Below are positions 7,503-13,815 of a stretch of DNA of 15,343 bases, piece after piece. The notes under the pieces are model-generated. The model was not told the DNA's origin, made no database searches, and saw only the letters and a program-made list of their open reading frames with translations. This DNA comes from Pelobacter sp. UBA5610 (lineage in GTDB: Bacteria; Desulfobacterota; Desulfuromonadia; Desulfuromonadales; Syntrophotaleaceae), in assembly GCA_002424645.1 (NCBI GenBank), contig DIKU01000073.1, positions 1 to 15,343 of the forward strand, written 5' to 3'. How positions within the stretch are numbered: the first letter of the stretch is position 1; each line of letters opens with the position of its first letter. The position numbers and the translations under genes are program-made.

Positions 7503-7949
7503 ATGTCGCACCATGGAAATGGGATAGCCCTTAACGACCTGCAACCGGCCGATCTGGTGTTGGCCCGCTGCGAGGCTTTTCGCCGGCACGATTTCACATT
7601 TATTTTTCAGAGTTACCATGAGGATGCCCCCTTTTTACAGGCATTTCCCGATTGCCGTGACTACGTCGAGTATGCCGCTCAGGCGTTGCAGGGGGCTTTC
7701 CGGATCAATGATTGCCGTATCGGTCGGGTCCGCACAGTTGCCGATGATGAAGTCCAGGTGCTGTTTTTCATGGAGATCGATAGTGATGGGGTGATTCACC
7801 GTTCCATCGAGATGGCGTGCCTGAAGCTTGGCGAGCAGGGGTGGAGGTATCACTCCGGCGCCAAACGCCCCCTTGAGGACTTTGACAGTCCTCTGGAGGA
7901 TATCGATTTTGAGAATTTTCTGGATTGCGCAACCCTGGTGTTTTTCTAA
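7503..7949 (+). CDS. NTF2-like, YchJ-type small protein (148 aa)
   Basis: The protein has an NTF2/cone fold pattern resembling the central domain of YchJ (UPF0225): a helix carrying ARCEAFRRHDFTFIFQSYHED, a second helix (CRDYVEYAAQAL), then long beta strands ending in RSIEMACLKLGEQGWRYHSG, the position where YchJ has its arginine-containing strand and W-Y-x-x-G. The N- and C-terminal SEC-C zinc motifs of full-length YchJ are absent. It is acidic, with a C-terminal tail rich in Asp/Glu (EDFDSPLEDIDFENF), and should be cytoplasmic. AAGGAA at 7489-7494 lies eight bases before the ATG. It follows the DppC-type gene by 19 nt and so probably belongs to that operon. The function is unknown. Confidence 0.6.
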   Translation: MSHHGNGIALNDLQPADLVLARCEAFRRHDFTFIFQSYHEDAPFLQAFPDCRDYVEYAAQALQGAFRINDCRIGRVRTVADDEVQVLFFMEIDSDGVIHRSIEMACLKLGEQGWRYHSGAKRPLEDFDSPLEDIDFENFLDCATLVFF

Positions 7950-7952
7950 TAC

Positions 7953-7967
7953 CCGGCTCGCAGCCGG
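7953..7967 (+). other. Short GC-rich hairpin after the NTF2-like gene
   Basis: CCGGCT (7953-7958) and AGCCGG (7962-7967) form a perfect 6-bp stem with loop CGC, four bases after a stop codon and 29 bases before the next start. No U-tract follows, so it is not a canonical intrinsic terminator. It may mark the boundary between two transcription units or protect a 3' end. Confidence 0.35.
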
Positions 7968-7996
7968 AACCTTAGACAGGGGCGAGGCAAAATAAC

Positions 7997-9355
7997 ATGG
8001 ACGCACCTATCTCATTACGCAGGGGCTGGGCCAGCAGGCTCGGATTTGTTCTTGCCGCGGCCGGCAGTGCCATCGGTCTGGGCAATATCTGGAAGTTTCC
8101 CTACATCGCCGGCATGCATGGCGGCGGTGCCTTCGTACTCGTGTACCTGGCCTGTATTCTGTTGCTCGGGTTGCCGATCATGGTCGCCGAGTTGCTGATC
8201 GGCCGTTGTGGACAGCGCGATGCCGTCGGCTCTTTCATCGCTCTTGAAGGGCGTTCCAGCCCCTGGCGTCTGGTCGGTTGGGCGAGCGTGGTGGCAGCGT
8301 TTGTCCTGCTGGCCTTTTATTCCGTTGTGGCAGGGTGGAGTTTCGATTATGTTTTGAAGGCTGCCACCGGAGCGCTTTATCGCGGCAGCCCTGAACAGGT
8401 CAGCGGCTTATTCGGTCAGCTTACGGCCAGCCCCTTGCGCGTGATTTTCTGGCAGGCGTTGTTCGTCATGGCTACCTCAGGGATCGTCATCGGCGGGATT
8501 CGCGGCGGCATCGAACGTTGGAGCAAGATCCTTATGCCGGGTCTTTTCGCCCTGCTGATCCTGCTGTTTTTGTATGCCATGTTTTCTCCGGGTGGCCAGC
8601 AGGCTCTTCGCTTCATGTTTGTGCCTGATTTTTCCAAGCTTACGTCTCAATCCGTGCTGGTTGCTCTTGGCCATGCCTTTTTCACCCTTTCTTTGGGTGC
8701 CGGGGTGATGATTACCTACGGTTCCTATCTTGATGCCGATGCGGATCTTTTCGGCCTGTCCCTGCGCATCGCTTTTCTCGATACGCTGGTTGCCATGCTG
8801 GCTTCCCTGACCATCTTTTCCGTGGTTTTTTCCGCCGGCATGCCCATTGGCGGTGGACCGGGGCTGGTGTTTGAGACACTGCCGATCCTTTTTATGCAGA
8901 TGCCCTTCGGGCAGCTGTGGGCGCTGGTTTTTTTCCTGCTGCTGGCCTTTGCCGCCCTGACCTCGGCCATCTCCATGCTCGAGGTGGTTGTCGCCTATGT
9001 CATCGACGAATACCGGTGGCGGCGTTCACGCGCTACCGCCCTGGTCGGAATCGCGGCTTTTGCGCTGGGAATTCCCTGCGCGCTATCCTTCAATCTCTGG
9101 TCACATATCACCTTGTTGCCGGGGCGTACCGTATTCCAGTCTTTTGATCTGCTGGTTTCCTCGTACATGCTGCCGCTGGGTGGTTTGCTGGTAGCCGTCT
9201 ATGCCGGTTGGGTGTGGGCCGCAAATCAGGAAAAGGCTGCTTTGGGGGGGCTGCAACCCACCTTGCTGTTTGGTGTGTGGCATTTCCTGGTCCGGTATTT
9301 TGCCCCGGTGGCAGTTTTGCTGGTCTTGCTGCATGAAGCCGGAGTTTTTCGCTGA
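7997..9355 (+). CDS. Sodium-dependent transporter, NSS/SNF family (452 aa)
   Basis: This is a LeuT-fold sodium symporter. TM1 carries the signature RLGFVLAAAGSAIGLGNIWKFPY, with the unwound GSAIGLG region that binds Na+ and substrate in the family. TM6 has the segment FFTLSLGAGVMITYGSY, and TM8 has the small-residue motif LTSAISMLEV associated with the Na2 site. I count 11 membrane segments, and the last (about residues 425-449) is followed only by a short end, like the 11-TM bacterial amino-acid transporters of the MhsT/Tyt1 type, which have a similar length. The substrate is probably an amino acid, but sequence alone does not say which. GAGG at 7984-7987 is nine bases before the ATG. The mutM start lies two bases after the stop codon. 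Confidence 0.92.
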   Translation: MDAPISLRRGWASRLGFVLAAAGSAIGLGNIWKFPYIAGMHGGGAFVLVYLACILLLGLPIMVAELLIGRCGQRDAVGSFIALEGRSSPWRLVGWASVVAAFVLLAFYSVVAGWSFDYVLKAATGALYRGSPEQVSGLFGQLTASPLRVIFWQALFVMATSGIVIGGIRGGIERWSKILMPGLFALLILLFLYAMFSPGGQQALRFMFVPDFSKLTSQSVLVALGHAFFTLSLGAGVMITYGSYLDADADLFGLSLRIAFLDTLVAMLASLTIFSVVFSAGMPIGGGPGLVFETLPILFMQMPFGQLWALVFFLLLAFAALTSAISMLEVVVAYVIDEYRWRRSRATALVGIAAFALGIPCALSFNLWSHITLLPGRTVFQSFDLLVSSYMLPLGGLLVAVYAGWVWAANQEKAALGGLQPTLLFGVWHFLVRYFAPVAVLLVLLHEAGVFR

Positions 9356-9357
9356 CG

Positions 9358-10173
9358 ATGCCCGAGTTGCCTGAAGTTGAAACCATTCGCCGCGGTATCG
9401 AACCCTGGGTGCTGGAACAGCCGGTTGCCGGTGTGGTGATCCGTCAGGCGCAGTTGCGGTGGATGATACCCGCTGACCTGCCCGGGCATCTGGTGGGGCA
9501 AAGCTTTATCGCCGTACAACGTCGCGCCAAGTATCTGCTTTTACAAAATCAGGAGGGATGCCTGCTGATCCATCTTGGCATGAGCGGTTCTTTACGCATT
9601 GTTGATTCGGGCCTGGAGCCCGGTCGGCATGACCATGTCGATATTGTGTTCGAGAACGGTCGTTGCCTGCGGTTGAACGATCCCCGTCGCTTCGGGGCGG
9701 TTTTATGGGTTGGAAACAAGCCGGAAGAGCATGTGTTGCTGGCCCACCTGGGACCGGAACCGCTTTCCGACGAATTTAACGGCGCGTTGCTGTATGCCGG
9801 CTCCCGCGGCCGGAAACTGGCCGTTAAAAATTACCTTATGGACCAGAAAACAGTGGTCGGTGTCGGTAATATTTATGCCAGCGAGGCTCTTTACCGTGCC
9901 GGTATTCATCCGGCGCTTGCCGCCGGTCGCGTCTCCCGCCGCCGTTACGGCTTGCTGGCCGAAGCGGTGCGGCAGGTTCTCACGCAAGCGATCGCTGCCG
10001 GGGGCACCACCTTGCGCGATTTCACCGATGAAAAGGGGCGCCCCGGGTATTTCAGTCAACAATTGCAGGTCTATGGTCGAGAAGGTCTGCCTTGTGCGCA
10101 TTGCGGCAGGCCGATTACATGTGAAACTATCGGCCAGCGCAGCAGCTATTTTTGCGGCCGCTGCCAGCGTTGA
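9358..10173 (+). CDS. mutM: Formamidopyrimidine-DNA glycosylase MutM/Fpg (271 aa)
   Basis: This is a bifunctional DNA glycosylase/AP lyase removing 8-oxoguanine and formamidopyrimidines. The N-terminus is the invariant PELPEVE, giving the catalytic Pro2 and Glu3 once Met is removed. Lys58 in RRAKYL matches the conserved DNA-contacting lysine, and HLGMSGSL (72-79) is typical. The helix-two-turn-helix segment reads MDQKTVVGVGNIYASEAL. A C-terminal zinc finger is intact with Cys246, Cys249, Cys266 and Cys269 (C-x2-C-x16-C-x2-C). The intact PELPEVE, Lys and zinc finger favour MutM over the related Nei. The ATG is two bases after the transporter stop and no good ribosome site is nearby, so translation is probably coupled. 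Confidence 0.96.
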   Translation: MPELPEVETIRRGIEPWVLEQPVAGVVIRQAQLRWMIPADLPGHLVGQSFIAVQRRAKYLLLQNQEGCLLIHLGMSGSLRIVDSGLEPGRHDHVDIVFENGRCLRLNDPRRFGAVLWVGNKPEEHVLLAHLGPEPLSDEFNGALLYAGSRGRKLAVKNYLMDQKTVVGVGNIYASEALYRAGIHPALAAGRVSRRRYGLLAEAVRQVLTQAIAAGGTTLRDFTDEKGRPGYFSQQLQVYGREGLPCAHCGRPITCETIGQRSSYFCGRCQR

Positions 10174-10216
10174 TAGACATCCCGGATTGCTGATGGCCGG
10201 GTGACAGGAGTCAACT

Positions 10217-10645
10217 TTGGATAATTTTCGGTTTACCATGCCTTATCGCGTGCGGATCGCCGACATCAACTATGGCGGGCACGTATCCAACGCCGCTGTG
10301 TTGAGCTTTTTCCAGGATGGTCGCATTGGTTATCTGGCCGCGATCGGCGGTTTCAGTGAGATGGATATCGGTGGCTGCGGCATCATTTTGCCCGAGGCGC
10401 ATGCCCAGTACCGCGCCGAGATGTTTCTCAATGATGATCTGGTTATAGGCATCCGCATCGAAAGCCTCAAAAACTCTTCGTTTGTGATGTCTTATCGCAT
10501 TGAGAGGGAAGGGGTTGTGACCGCCGAGGGCACTACCGCTCTGGTCGCTTTTGACTATCAGAAACGGCGCCCTTGCCGATTGCCTGCCGGTTTTCGCAAG
10601 GCGGTTGAAGAGTTTGAGGGGTTTCAGGAACCTTCGGCCGTTTAA
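10217..10645 (+). CDS. Hot-dog-fold acyl-CoA thioesterase, 4HBT family (142 aa)
   Basis: This is a short single-domain hot-dog protein. Near the N-terminus it has ADINYGGHVSNAAVLSFFQD, the D-x-N-x-x-G-H-V-x-N motif of 4-hydroxybenzoyl-CoA/YbgC-type thioesterases, with Asp16 as probable catalytic residue on the long helix turn. A beta-rich second half follows (ECP-like strands ending in EGTTALVAFDYQKRRPCRLP). It should hydrolyse an acyl-CoA or acyl-ACP thioester; the substrate is not evident. The start codon is TTG 10217: CAGGAG at 10205-10210 is six bases upstream, whereas the next ATG (10238) has no ribosome site and would remove the first strand. It follows mutM by 43 nt and precedes the zinc-ribbon gene by 21 nt. 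Confidence 0.85.
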   Translation: MDNFRFTMPYRVRIADINYGGHVSNAAVLSFFQDGRIGYLAAIGGFSEMDIGGCGIILPEAHAQYRAEMFLNDDLVIGIRIESLKNSSFVMSYRIEREGVVTAEGTTALVAFDYQKRRPCRLPAGFRKAVEEFEGFQEPSAV

Positions 10646-10666
10646 TCTGAGACGAGGAGGACACCC

Positions 10667-10861
10667 ATGAAAGATTTTCGCATTTGTCCCAAATGTCAGT
10701 ACGGACGCGGGTTCCACGTTGCCTTGAACGAAGTCGAGGAAGGGATGTCTGTGCTGTTGATCTGTCCCGATTGCGGACAGTCGTATGCGTTAGGCTGTGT
10801 CGTTGAAATCTCTGGCGGCCAGGTTAAGGAGGGATGTGTATTTCCGGTGCGGGAGGGATAA
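10667..10861 (+). CDS. Small zinc-ribbon protein of unknown function (64 aa)
   Basis: Two CxxC knuckles, CPKC (Cys7, Cys10) and CPDC (Cys33, Cys36), are spaced as in a zinc ribbon, and the intervening residues have alternating beta-type character. Two further Cys (44, 57) follow in the C-terminal part. The gene has one of the strongest ribosome sites in the window: GAGGAGG at 10654-10660, six bases before the ATG. That argues it is a real, well-translated gene despite its size. It is last in its block, just upstream of the cysE promoter. Rubredoxin is unlikely because the knuckles lack the rubredoxin CxxCG pairing and aromatic residues. I do not recognise a named family. Confidence 0.75.
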   Translation: MKDFRICPKCQYGRGFHVALNEVEEGMSVLLICPDCGQSYALGCVVEISGGQVKEGCVFPVREG

Positions 10862-10894
10862 ACTCCTAGCGGGTCGCTCACTGCGGCTCTTTGA

Positions 10895-10919
10895 ATAGTT
10901 GACAATATTTATCAGGCAT
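10895..10919 (+). promoter_or_regulatory. Putative IscR type 1 operator
   Basis: By my hand alignment the 25 bases match 21 positions of the type 1 IscR consensus as I recall it from E. coli. The left half is ATAGTTGAC, a perfect fit to ATA-SYY-GAC. The centre, AATATT, fits the A/T-rich middle apart from its first base. The right half ends TC-AGG-CAT, fitting TC-RRS-TAT except for one base. Mismatches are at sites 10, 16, 17 and 23. It overlaps the -35 hexamer TTGACA (10899-10904), so bound IscR would block RNA polymerase. It sits upstream of cysE-iscR-nifS-nifU, with iscR itself the second gene, so negative autoregulation by holo-IscR is the natural reading. Confidence 0.65.
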
Positions 10920-10927
10920 GTTATCCG
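10899..10927 (+). promoter_or_regulatory. Sigma-70-like promoter of the cysE-iscR-nifSU operon
   Basis: A perfect -35, TTGACA (10899-10904), is followed after a 17-bp spacer by TATCCG (10922-10927), a modest -10 with the conserved TAT start. It lies 46 bp before the cysE GTG codon, in the longest gap of this half of the window. A strong -35 with a weak -10, overlapped by a repressor site, is typical of a regulated promoter. Confidence 0.6.
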
Positions 10928-10972
10928 TAGCCCAACTGCAACCTGTTCAGGACTTTATGCTAGGGGGCTTCG

Positions 10973-11647
10973 GTGTTTCAGACACTCAAAGAAGACATCA
11001 AGACGGTTTTTGATCGGGATCCGGCCGTGCGCAGCGTGCCGGAAATCATTTTTTGCTATCCCGGTTTTCACGCGCTGCTTTTTTACCGTATGGCGCATGC
11101 GTTATGGGTTCGCAAATGCCGGTTTATGGCCCGTTTTGTTTCCCATTTGGGCCGCATGACGACAGGGATCGAAATCCATCCCGGAGCCAAGATCGGGCAT
11201 CGTTTCTTTATCGATCATGGTATGGGTGTCGTCATAGGCGAGACGGCCGAGATAGGCGACGACTGCACTCTTTATCATGGCGTGACCCTTGGTGGAACCT
11301 CGTGGGCCAAGGAAAAACGCCATCCCACCTTGGGCAACAATATCGTTATCGGCGCCGGCGCCAAAGTGCTGGGGCCTTTCAAGGTCGGTGATAACAGTAA
11401 AATTGGAGCAAATTCCGTCGTGGTTCGTGAAGTTCCCGCCAATTCCACGGTGGTTGGCATCCCCGGTCGGGTAGTTTTTGCCAACGGCGAAAAGGTCGGG
11501 ACGCGATTCGATCTCGAACATGGCGAATTGCCCGATCCCGAAGGCAAGGCGATGTCTTGCATGTTTGACCAGTTGCGTGCCCTGGAACGACGCGTTCGTG
11601 AACTGGAAGAGGAAAACGTTTCCGGTACCGCTGACAAGCAGGATTAA
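10973..11647 (+). CDS. cysE: Serine O-acetyltransferase CysE (224 aa)
   Basis: CysE acetylates L-serine with acetyl-CoA to O-acetylserine, the committed step of cysteine synthesis. After a helical N-terminal region (1-60) comes a left-handed beta-helix of hexapeptide repeats (about 64-168) with the serine acetyltransferase signatures FIDHGMGVVIGETAEIG (Asp81-His82), YHGVTLGGT, KRHPTLGNNIVIGAGAKVLG (His117) and VVGIPGRVV. It is the short form, lacking the long N-terminal extension of E. coli CysE. The C-terminus is a Glu/Arg-rich heptad-like helix ending in Gln-Asp, without the terminal Ile that docks into CysK. The start is GTG, with AGGGGG (10962-10967) five bases upstream; no in-frame ATG fits better. 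It is the first gene behind the IscR-type operator and 15 nt before iscR, tying cysteine supply to Fe-S demand. Confidence 0.93.
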   Translation: MFQTLKEDIKTVFDRDPAVRSVPEIIFCYPGFHALLFYRMAHALWVRKCRFMARFVSHLGRMTTGIEIHPGAKIGHRFFIDHGMGVVIGETAEIGDDCTLYHGVTLGGTSWAKEKRHPTLGNNIVIGAGAKVLGPFKVGDNSKIGANSVVVREVPANSTVVGIPGRVVFANGEKVGTRFDLEHGELPDPEGKAMSCMFDQLRALERRVRELEEENVSGTADKQD

Positions 11648-11662
11648 GGGGTGATCTAAGCG

Positions 11663-12106
11663 ATGCGTTTGTCCACCAAAGCTCAATATGCCGTGCGGGC
11701 CATGGTCCGCCTCAGTTTCGAGAGTCCCGAAGCGCCTGTGTCGAGCAAAACCATTGCCGACCTCGAGGGCATTTCGCTGACTTTTCTGGAACAGATCCTT
11801 TCCAAGTTGCGGCGCGGCAAGATTGTTAAAAGTGTGCGCGGTCCCGGTGGCGGTTTCATCCTGGCGCGGTCGCCGGAACTGATCCGCGTCGATGAGATCA
11901 TCGAGTGCGTAGAGGAAACGTTGATGCCGGTAGCCTGTATGGATGAGACGGGCACCTGTCAATGTGAGGAGCTCTGTTATACCCACATGGTCTGGGCGGG
12001 ACTGGGGCAACGTATCAAGAATTTTCTGTCATCGATTACCCTGGCGGAGTTGTCCAGAGACGCATCGATGATCAGGCAAGGCACCCGCGCAAAGCGGGAT
12101 ATATGA
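11663..12106 (+). CDS. iscR: Fe-S cluster-sensing repressor IscR, Rrf2 family (147 aa)
   Basis: This is an Rrf2-type winged-helix regulator. MRLSTKAQYAVRAMVRLS begins the family as in IscR. The recognition-helix region reads ISLTFLEQILSKLRR, followed by the wing SVRGPGGGFILAR. The cluster-binding loop contains Cys92, Cys99, Cys101, Cys105 and His108. Cys99, Cys105 and His108 keep the spacing of the E. coli [2Fe-2S] ligands Cys98, Cys104 and His107, while the first Cys is one residue further away and Cys101 is extra. Holo-IscR represses isc genes when clusters are plentiful, and a type 1-like operator precedes the operon. AAGGGGTGA (11646-11654) is the ribosome site for ATG 11663. The CymR-like subgroup of Rrf2 lacks these cysteines, so IscR is the better name. 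Confidence 0.92.
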   Translation: MRLSTKAQYAVRAMVRLSFESPEAPVSSKTIADLEGISLTFLEQILSKLRRGKIVKSVRGPGGGFILARSPELIRVDEIIECVEETLMPVACMDETGTCQCEELCYTHMVWAGLGQRIKNFLSSITLAELSRDASMIRQGTRAKRDI

Positions 12107-12128
12107 GATTGTACTGGGAGGAACAGAG

Positions 12129-13310
12129 GTGAAACGGATTTACATGGACAACAATGCCACCACCGCCGTGCGACCCGAGGTGATGGAGGCGATGCTGCCT
12201 TTTTACAAGGAGCATTTCGGTAATCCCTCCAGCGTTCATTGGGCAGGCAGGGAGACAGGTGCGGCTCTGGAAGCAGCTCGTGAGAAGGTGGCAAATCTCA
12301 TTAACTGTACTCCCGCGGAGATTGTTTTTACTTCCTGCGGCAGCGAAGGAGATAACCTTGCGATCAAGGGGGTTGCGGACGTTCTGCGGGATCGTGGCAA
12401 TCACATCATAACCACCGCTGTCGAACATCCCGCCGTGTTGAGCACCTGCGAATATCTGACCAAACAGGGCTTTGAGGTGACTTATCTGCCTGTCGATGGT
12501 TACGGTATGCTCGATGTTGCGGCGCTTGAGGCGGCGATTACGGACAAGACCATTTTGATTTCGGTCATGTGGGCCAACAACGAAACCGGCACCTTGTTCC
12601 CCATCGAACAGATCGGCGCCGTGGCCCGCAAACATAAAATCTGCTTCCATACCGACGCGGTGCAGGCTATCGGCCGGGTGCCGGTCGACGTGCAGGCCGC
12701 GCAGGTCGATCTGCTGGCTATTTCCGGGCACAAGATCGGTGCCCCCAAAGGTGTCGGCGCCCTGTATGTGCGCAAAGGGGTCAGACTTACTCCGTTGATT
12801 CATGGTGGGCATCAGGAGCGCAATCGCCGGGCCGGGACCCACAATCTGCCAAGTATCGTCGGATTAGGCGTGGCCTGTGAGTTGGCCGCCAGTGATCTGA
12901 AAGGGGCCGCCCAGCGTTTGCGTCAGATGCGGGATCGTCTGGAGCGGGGCTTGCTTGCCATTCCGGAAAGTCAGATCAACGGGCATCCCACCGAGCGGTT
13001 GCCCAATACCCTGAATATCAGTTTCAACTACATCGAAGGGGAGGCGGTGCTGCTGTTTTTGGATATGCAGGGCATCGCAGCTTCGTCCGGTTCGGCCTGC
13101 ATGTCCGATTCGTTCGGGCAGTCCCATGTTATCGAAGCGATGGGAGTTGACCCGATGATGGCCAATTCGGCCATCCGTTTCGGTCTCGGTTATGATAACA
13201 CCGAAGCCGATGTGGATCGGGTGCTGGAAATTCTGCCGCCTATCGTGAAAAAGCTGCGTGATATGAGTCCCTTTTATCACGAGCGGGATGTTACCAAAGC
13301 CACGGCTTGA
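12129..13310 (+). CDS. nifS: Cysteine desulfurase NifS/IscS (393 aa)
   Basis: This PLP enzyme converts cysteine to alanine and passes the persulfide sulfur to the scaffold and to tRNA thiolases. The PLP lysine is Lys202 in SGHKIGAPKG, His100 in VEHPAV stacks on PLP in the family, and NNETGTLFPIE plus HTDAVQAIG carry further cofactor contacts. The sulfur-carrying Cys324 lies in SSGSACMSDSFGQSHV, a class I (NifS/IscS) long-loop arrangement unlike SufS. The overall sequence is closer to the NifS type that partners clostridial-style NifU than to E. coli IscS. The start is GTG, with GGGAGG (12116-12121) seven bases upstream. It lies 22 nt after iscR and before nifU. There are no nitrogenase genes in view, so the role is general Fe-S assembly. 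Confidence 0.95.
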   Translation: MKRIYMDNNATTAVRPEVMEAMLPFYKEHFGNPSSVHWAGRETGAALEAAREKVANLINCTPAEIVFTSCGSEGDNLAIKGVADVLRDRGNHIITTAVEHPAVLSTCEYLTKQGFEVTYLPVDGYGMLDVAALEAAITDKTILISVMWANNETGTLFPIEQIGAVARKHKICFHTDAVQAIGRVPVDVQAAQVDLLAISGHKIGAPKGVGALYVRKGVRLTPLIHGGHQERNRRAGTHNLPSIVGLGVACELAASDLKGAAQRLRQMRDRLERGLLAIPESQINGHPTERLPNTLNISFNYIEGEAVLLFLDMQGIAASSGSACMSDSFGQSHVIEAMGVDPMMANSAIRFGLGYDNTEADVDRVLEILPPIVKKLRDMSPFYHERDVTKATA

Positions 13311-13328
13311 TCTCTGATAATAACCGAT

Positions 13329-13341
13329 GCCCGTTGCGGGC
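13329..13341 (+). other. Compact hairpin in the nifS-nifU gap
   Basis: GCCCG (13329-13333) and CGGGC (13337-13341) form a perfect 5-bp GC stem around loop TTG, midway between the nifS stop and the nifU ribosome site (AAGGAG, 13361-13366). No U-run follows, so termination is unlikely. An effect on mRNA stability or relative expression is possible. Confidence 0.3.
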
Positions 13342-13371
13342 TTGATACCGTTCTTATGAAAAGGAGTTCTT

Positions 13372-13740
13372 ATGTATTCGGATAAAGTTATCGATCATTT
13401 TACCAATCCTCGTAATGTCGGTGAAATTGAAAATGCCGATGGCGTCGGAGAAAAAGTAAGCTCTTCCTGCGGTGACCGCATGAAAGTATTTCTCAAGGTC
13501 GAGGATGGTGTTATCAAGGACATCAAATTTCAGACCTACGGTTGTGGCGCCGCCATTGCTTCATCGTCCATGATGTCGGAACTTGTCATCGGTAAAACCC
13601 TGCAGGAGGCCCTCGATCTGACCAACGATCAGGTCGCCGATGCGCTGGGTGGTCTTCCCGCACCCAAACTGCACTGTTCCAATCTCGCGGCGGACGCCCT
13701 GCACGAAGCTATCAAGAATTTCCAGGCGACCACTGCCTGA
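13372..13740 (+). CDS. nifU: Fe-S cluster scaffold NifU/IscU, clostridial type (122 aa)
   Basis: This single-domain U-type scaffold assembles [2Fe-2S]/[4Fe-4S] clusters from NifS sulfur. All three cluster cysteines are present: Cys33 in SSCGDRM (with the conserved Asp35 controlling cluster release), Cys58 in TYGCGAAIASSS, and Cys102 preceded by His101 in LHCSNLAADAL. The ending ALGGLPAPKLHCSNLAADALHEAI is typical of the clostridial-type NifU subgroup, and the HscA-binding LPPVK motif of E. coli IscU is only LPAPK here. The NifU C-terminal (Nfu) and central ferredoxin-like domains of nitrogen-fixation NifU are absent. AAGGAG is five bases before the ATG. No iscA, hscB, hscA or fdx follows; instead a hairpin and mnmA do. 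Confidence 0.95.
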   Translation: MYSDKVIDHFTNPRNVGEIENADGVGEKVSSSCGDRMKVFLKVEDGVIKDIKFQTYGCGAAIASSSMMSELVIGKTLQEALDLTNDQVADALGGLPAPKLHCSNLAADALHEAIKNFQATTA

Positions 13741-13762
13741 TTTTCTGTGCCCTGAAACAAGT

Positions 13763-13800
13763 CCCAAAGGGCCATCCGCGATAGTGGGTGGCCCTTTGGG
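13763..13800 (+). terminator. Strong hairpin between nifU and mnmA (possible attenuating terminator)
   Basis: Positions 13763-13777 pair with 13786-13800 over 15 bp (14 Watson-Crick pairs and one G-U), starting CCCAAAGGG and ending CCCTTTGGG, with an 8-base loop. It begins 22 nt after the nifU stop and ends 15 nt before the mnmA ATG. The following bases, TATTGAAGG, do not form a U-tract, so it is not a perfect intrinsic terminator. Partial termination or 3'-end protection of the upstream message are both reasonable. The fold is by far the most stable visible in any gap of the window. Confidence 0.6.
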
Positions 13801-13815
13801 TATTGAAGGCGAAAT

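Noticed and set aside
10181..10201. Hairpin after mutM (CCCGG/CCGGG)
   Set aside because: The 5-bp stem with an 11-base loop and no U-run is weak and could easily be chance.
10862..10890. Terminator after the zinc-ribbon gene
   Set aside because: Only a 4-bp stem (AGCG/CGCT) is visible and there is no U-tract, so I do not call a terminator; the two blocks may be joined by read-through.
11102..12010. 302-aa open frame antisense to cysE and iscR
   Set aside because: It crosses two well-supported genes on the opposite strand and its translation is low-complexity, typical of antisense frames in GC-rich codons.
12129..13740. Nitrogen-fixation nifSU genes
   Set aside because: The names match the subfamily, but NifU lacks the extra domains of the nitrogenase-specific protein and the context (iscR, cysE, mnmA) points to general Fe-S assembly.
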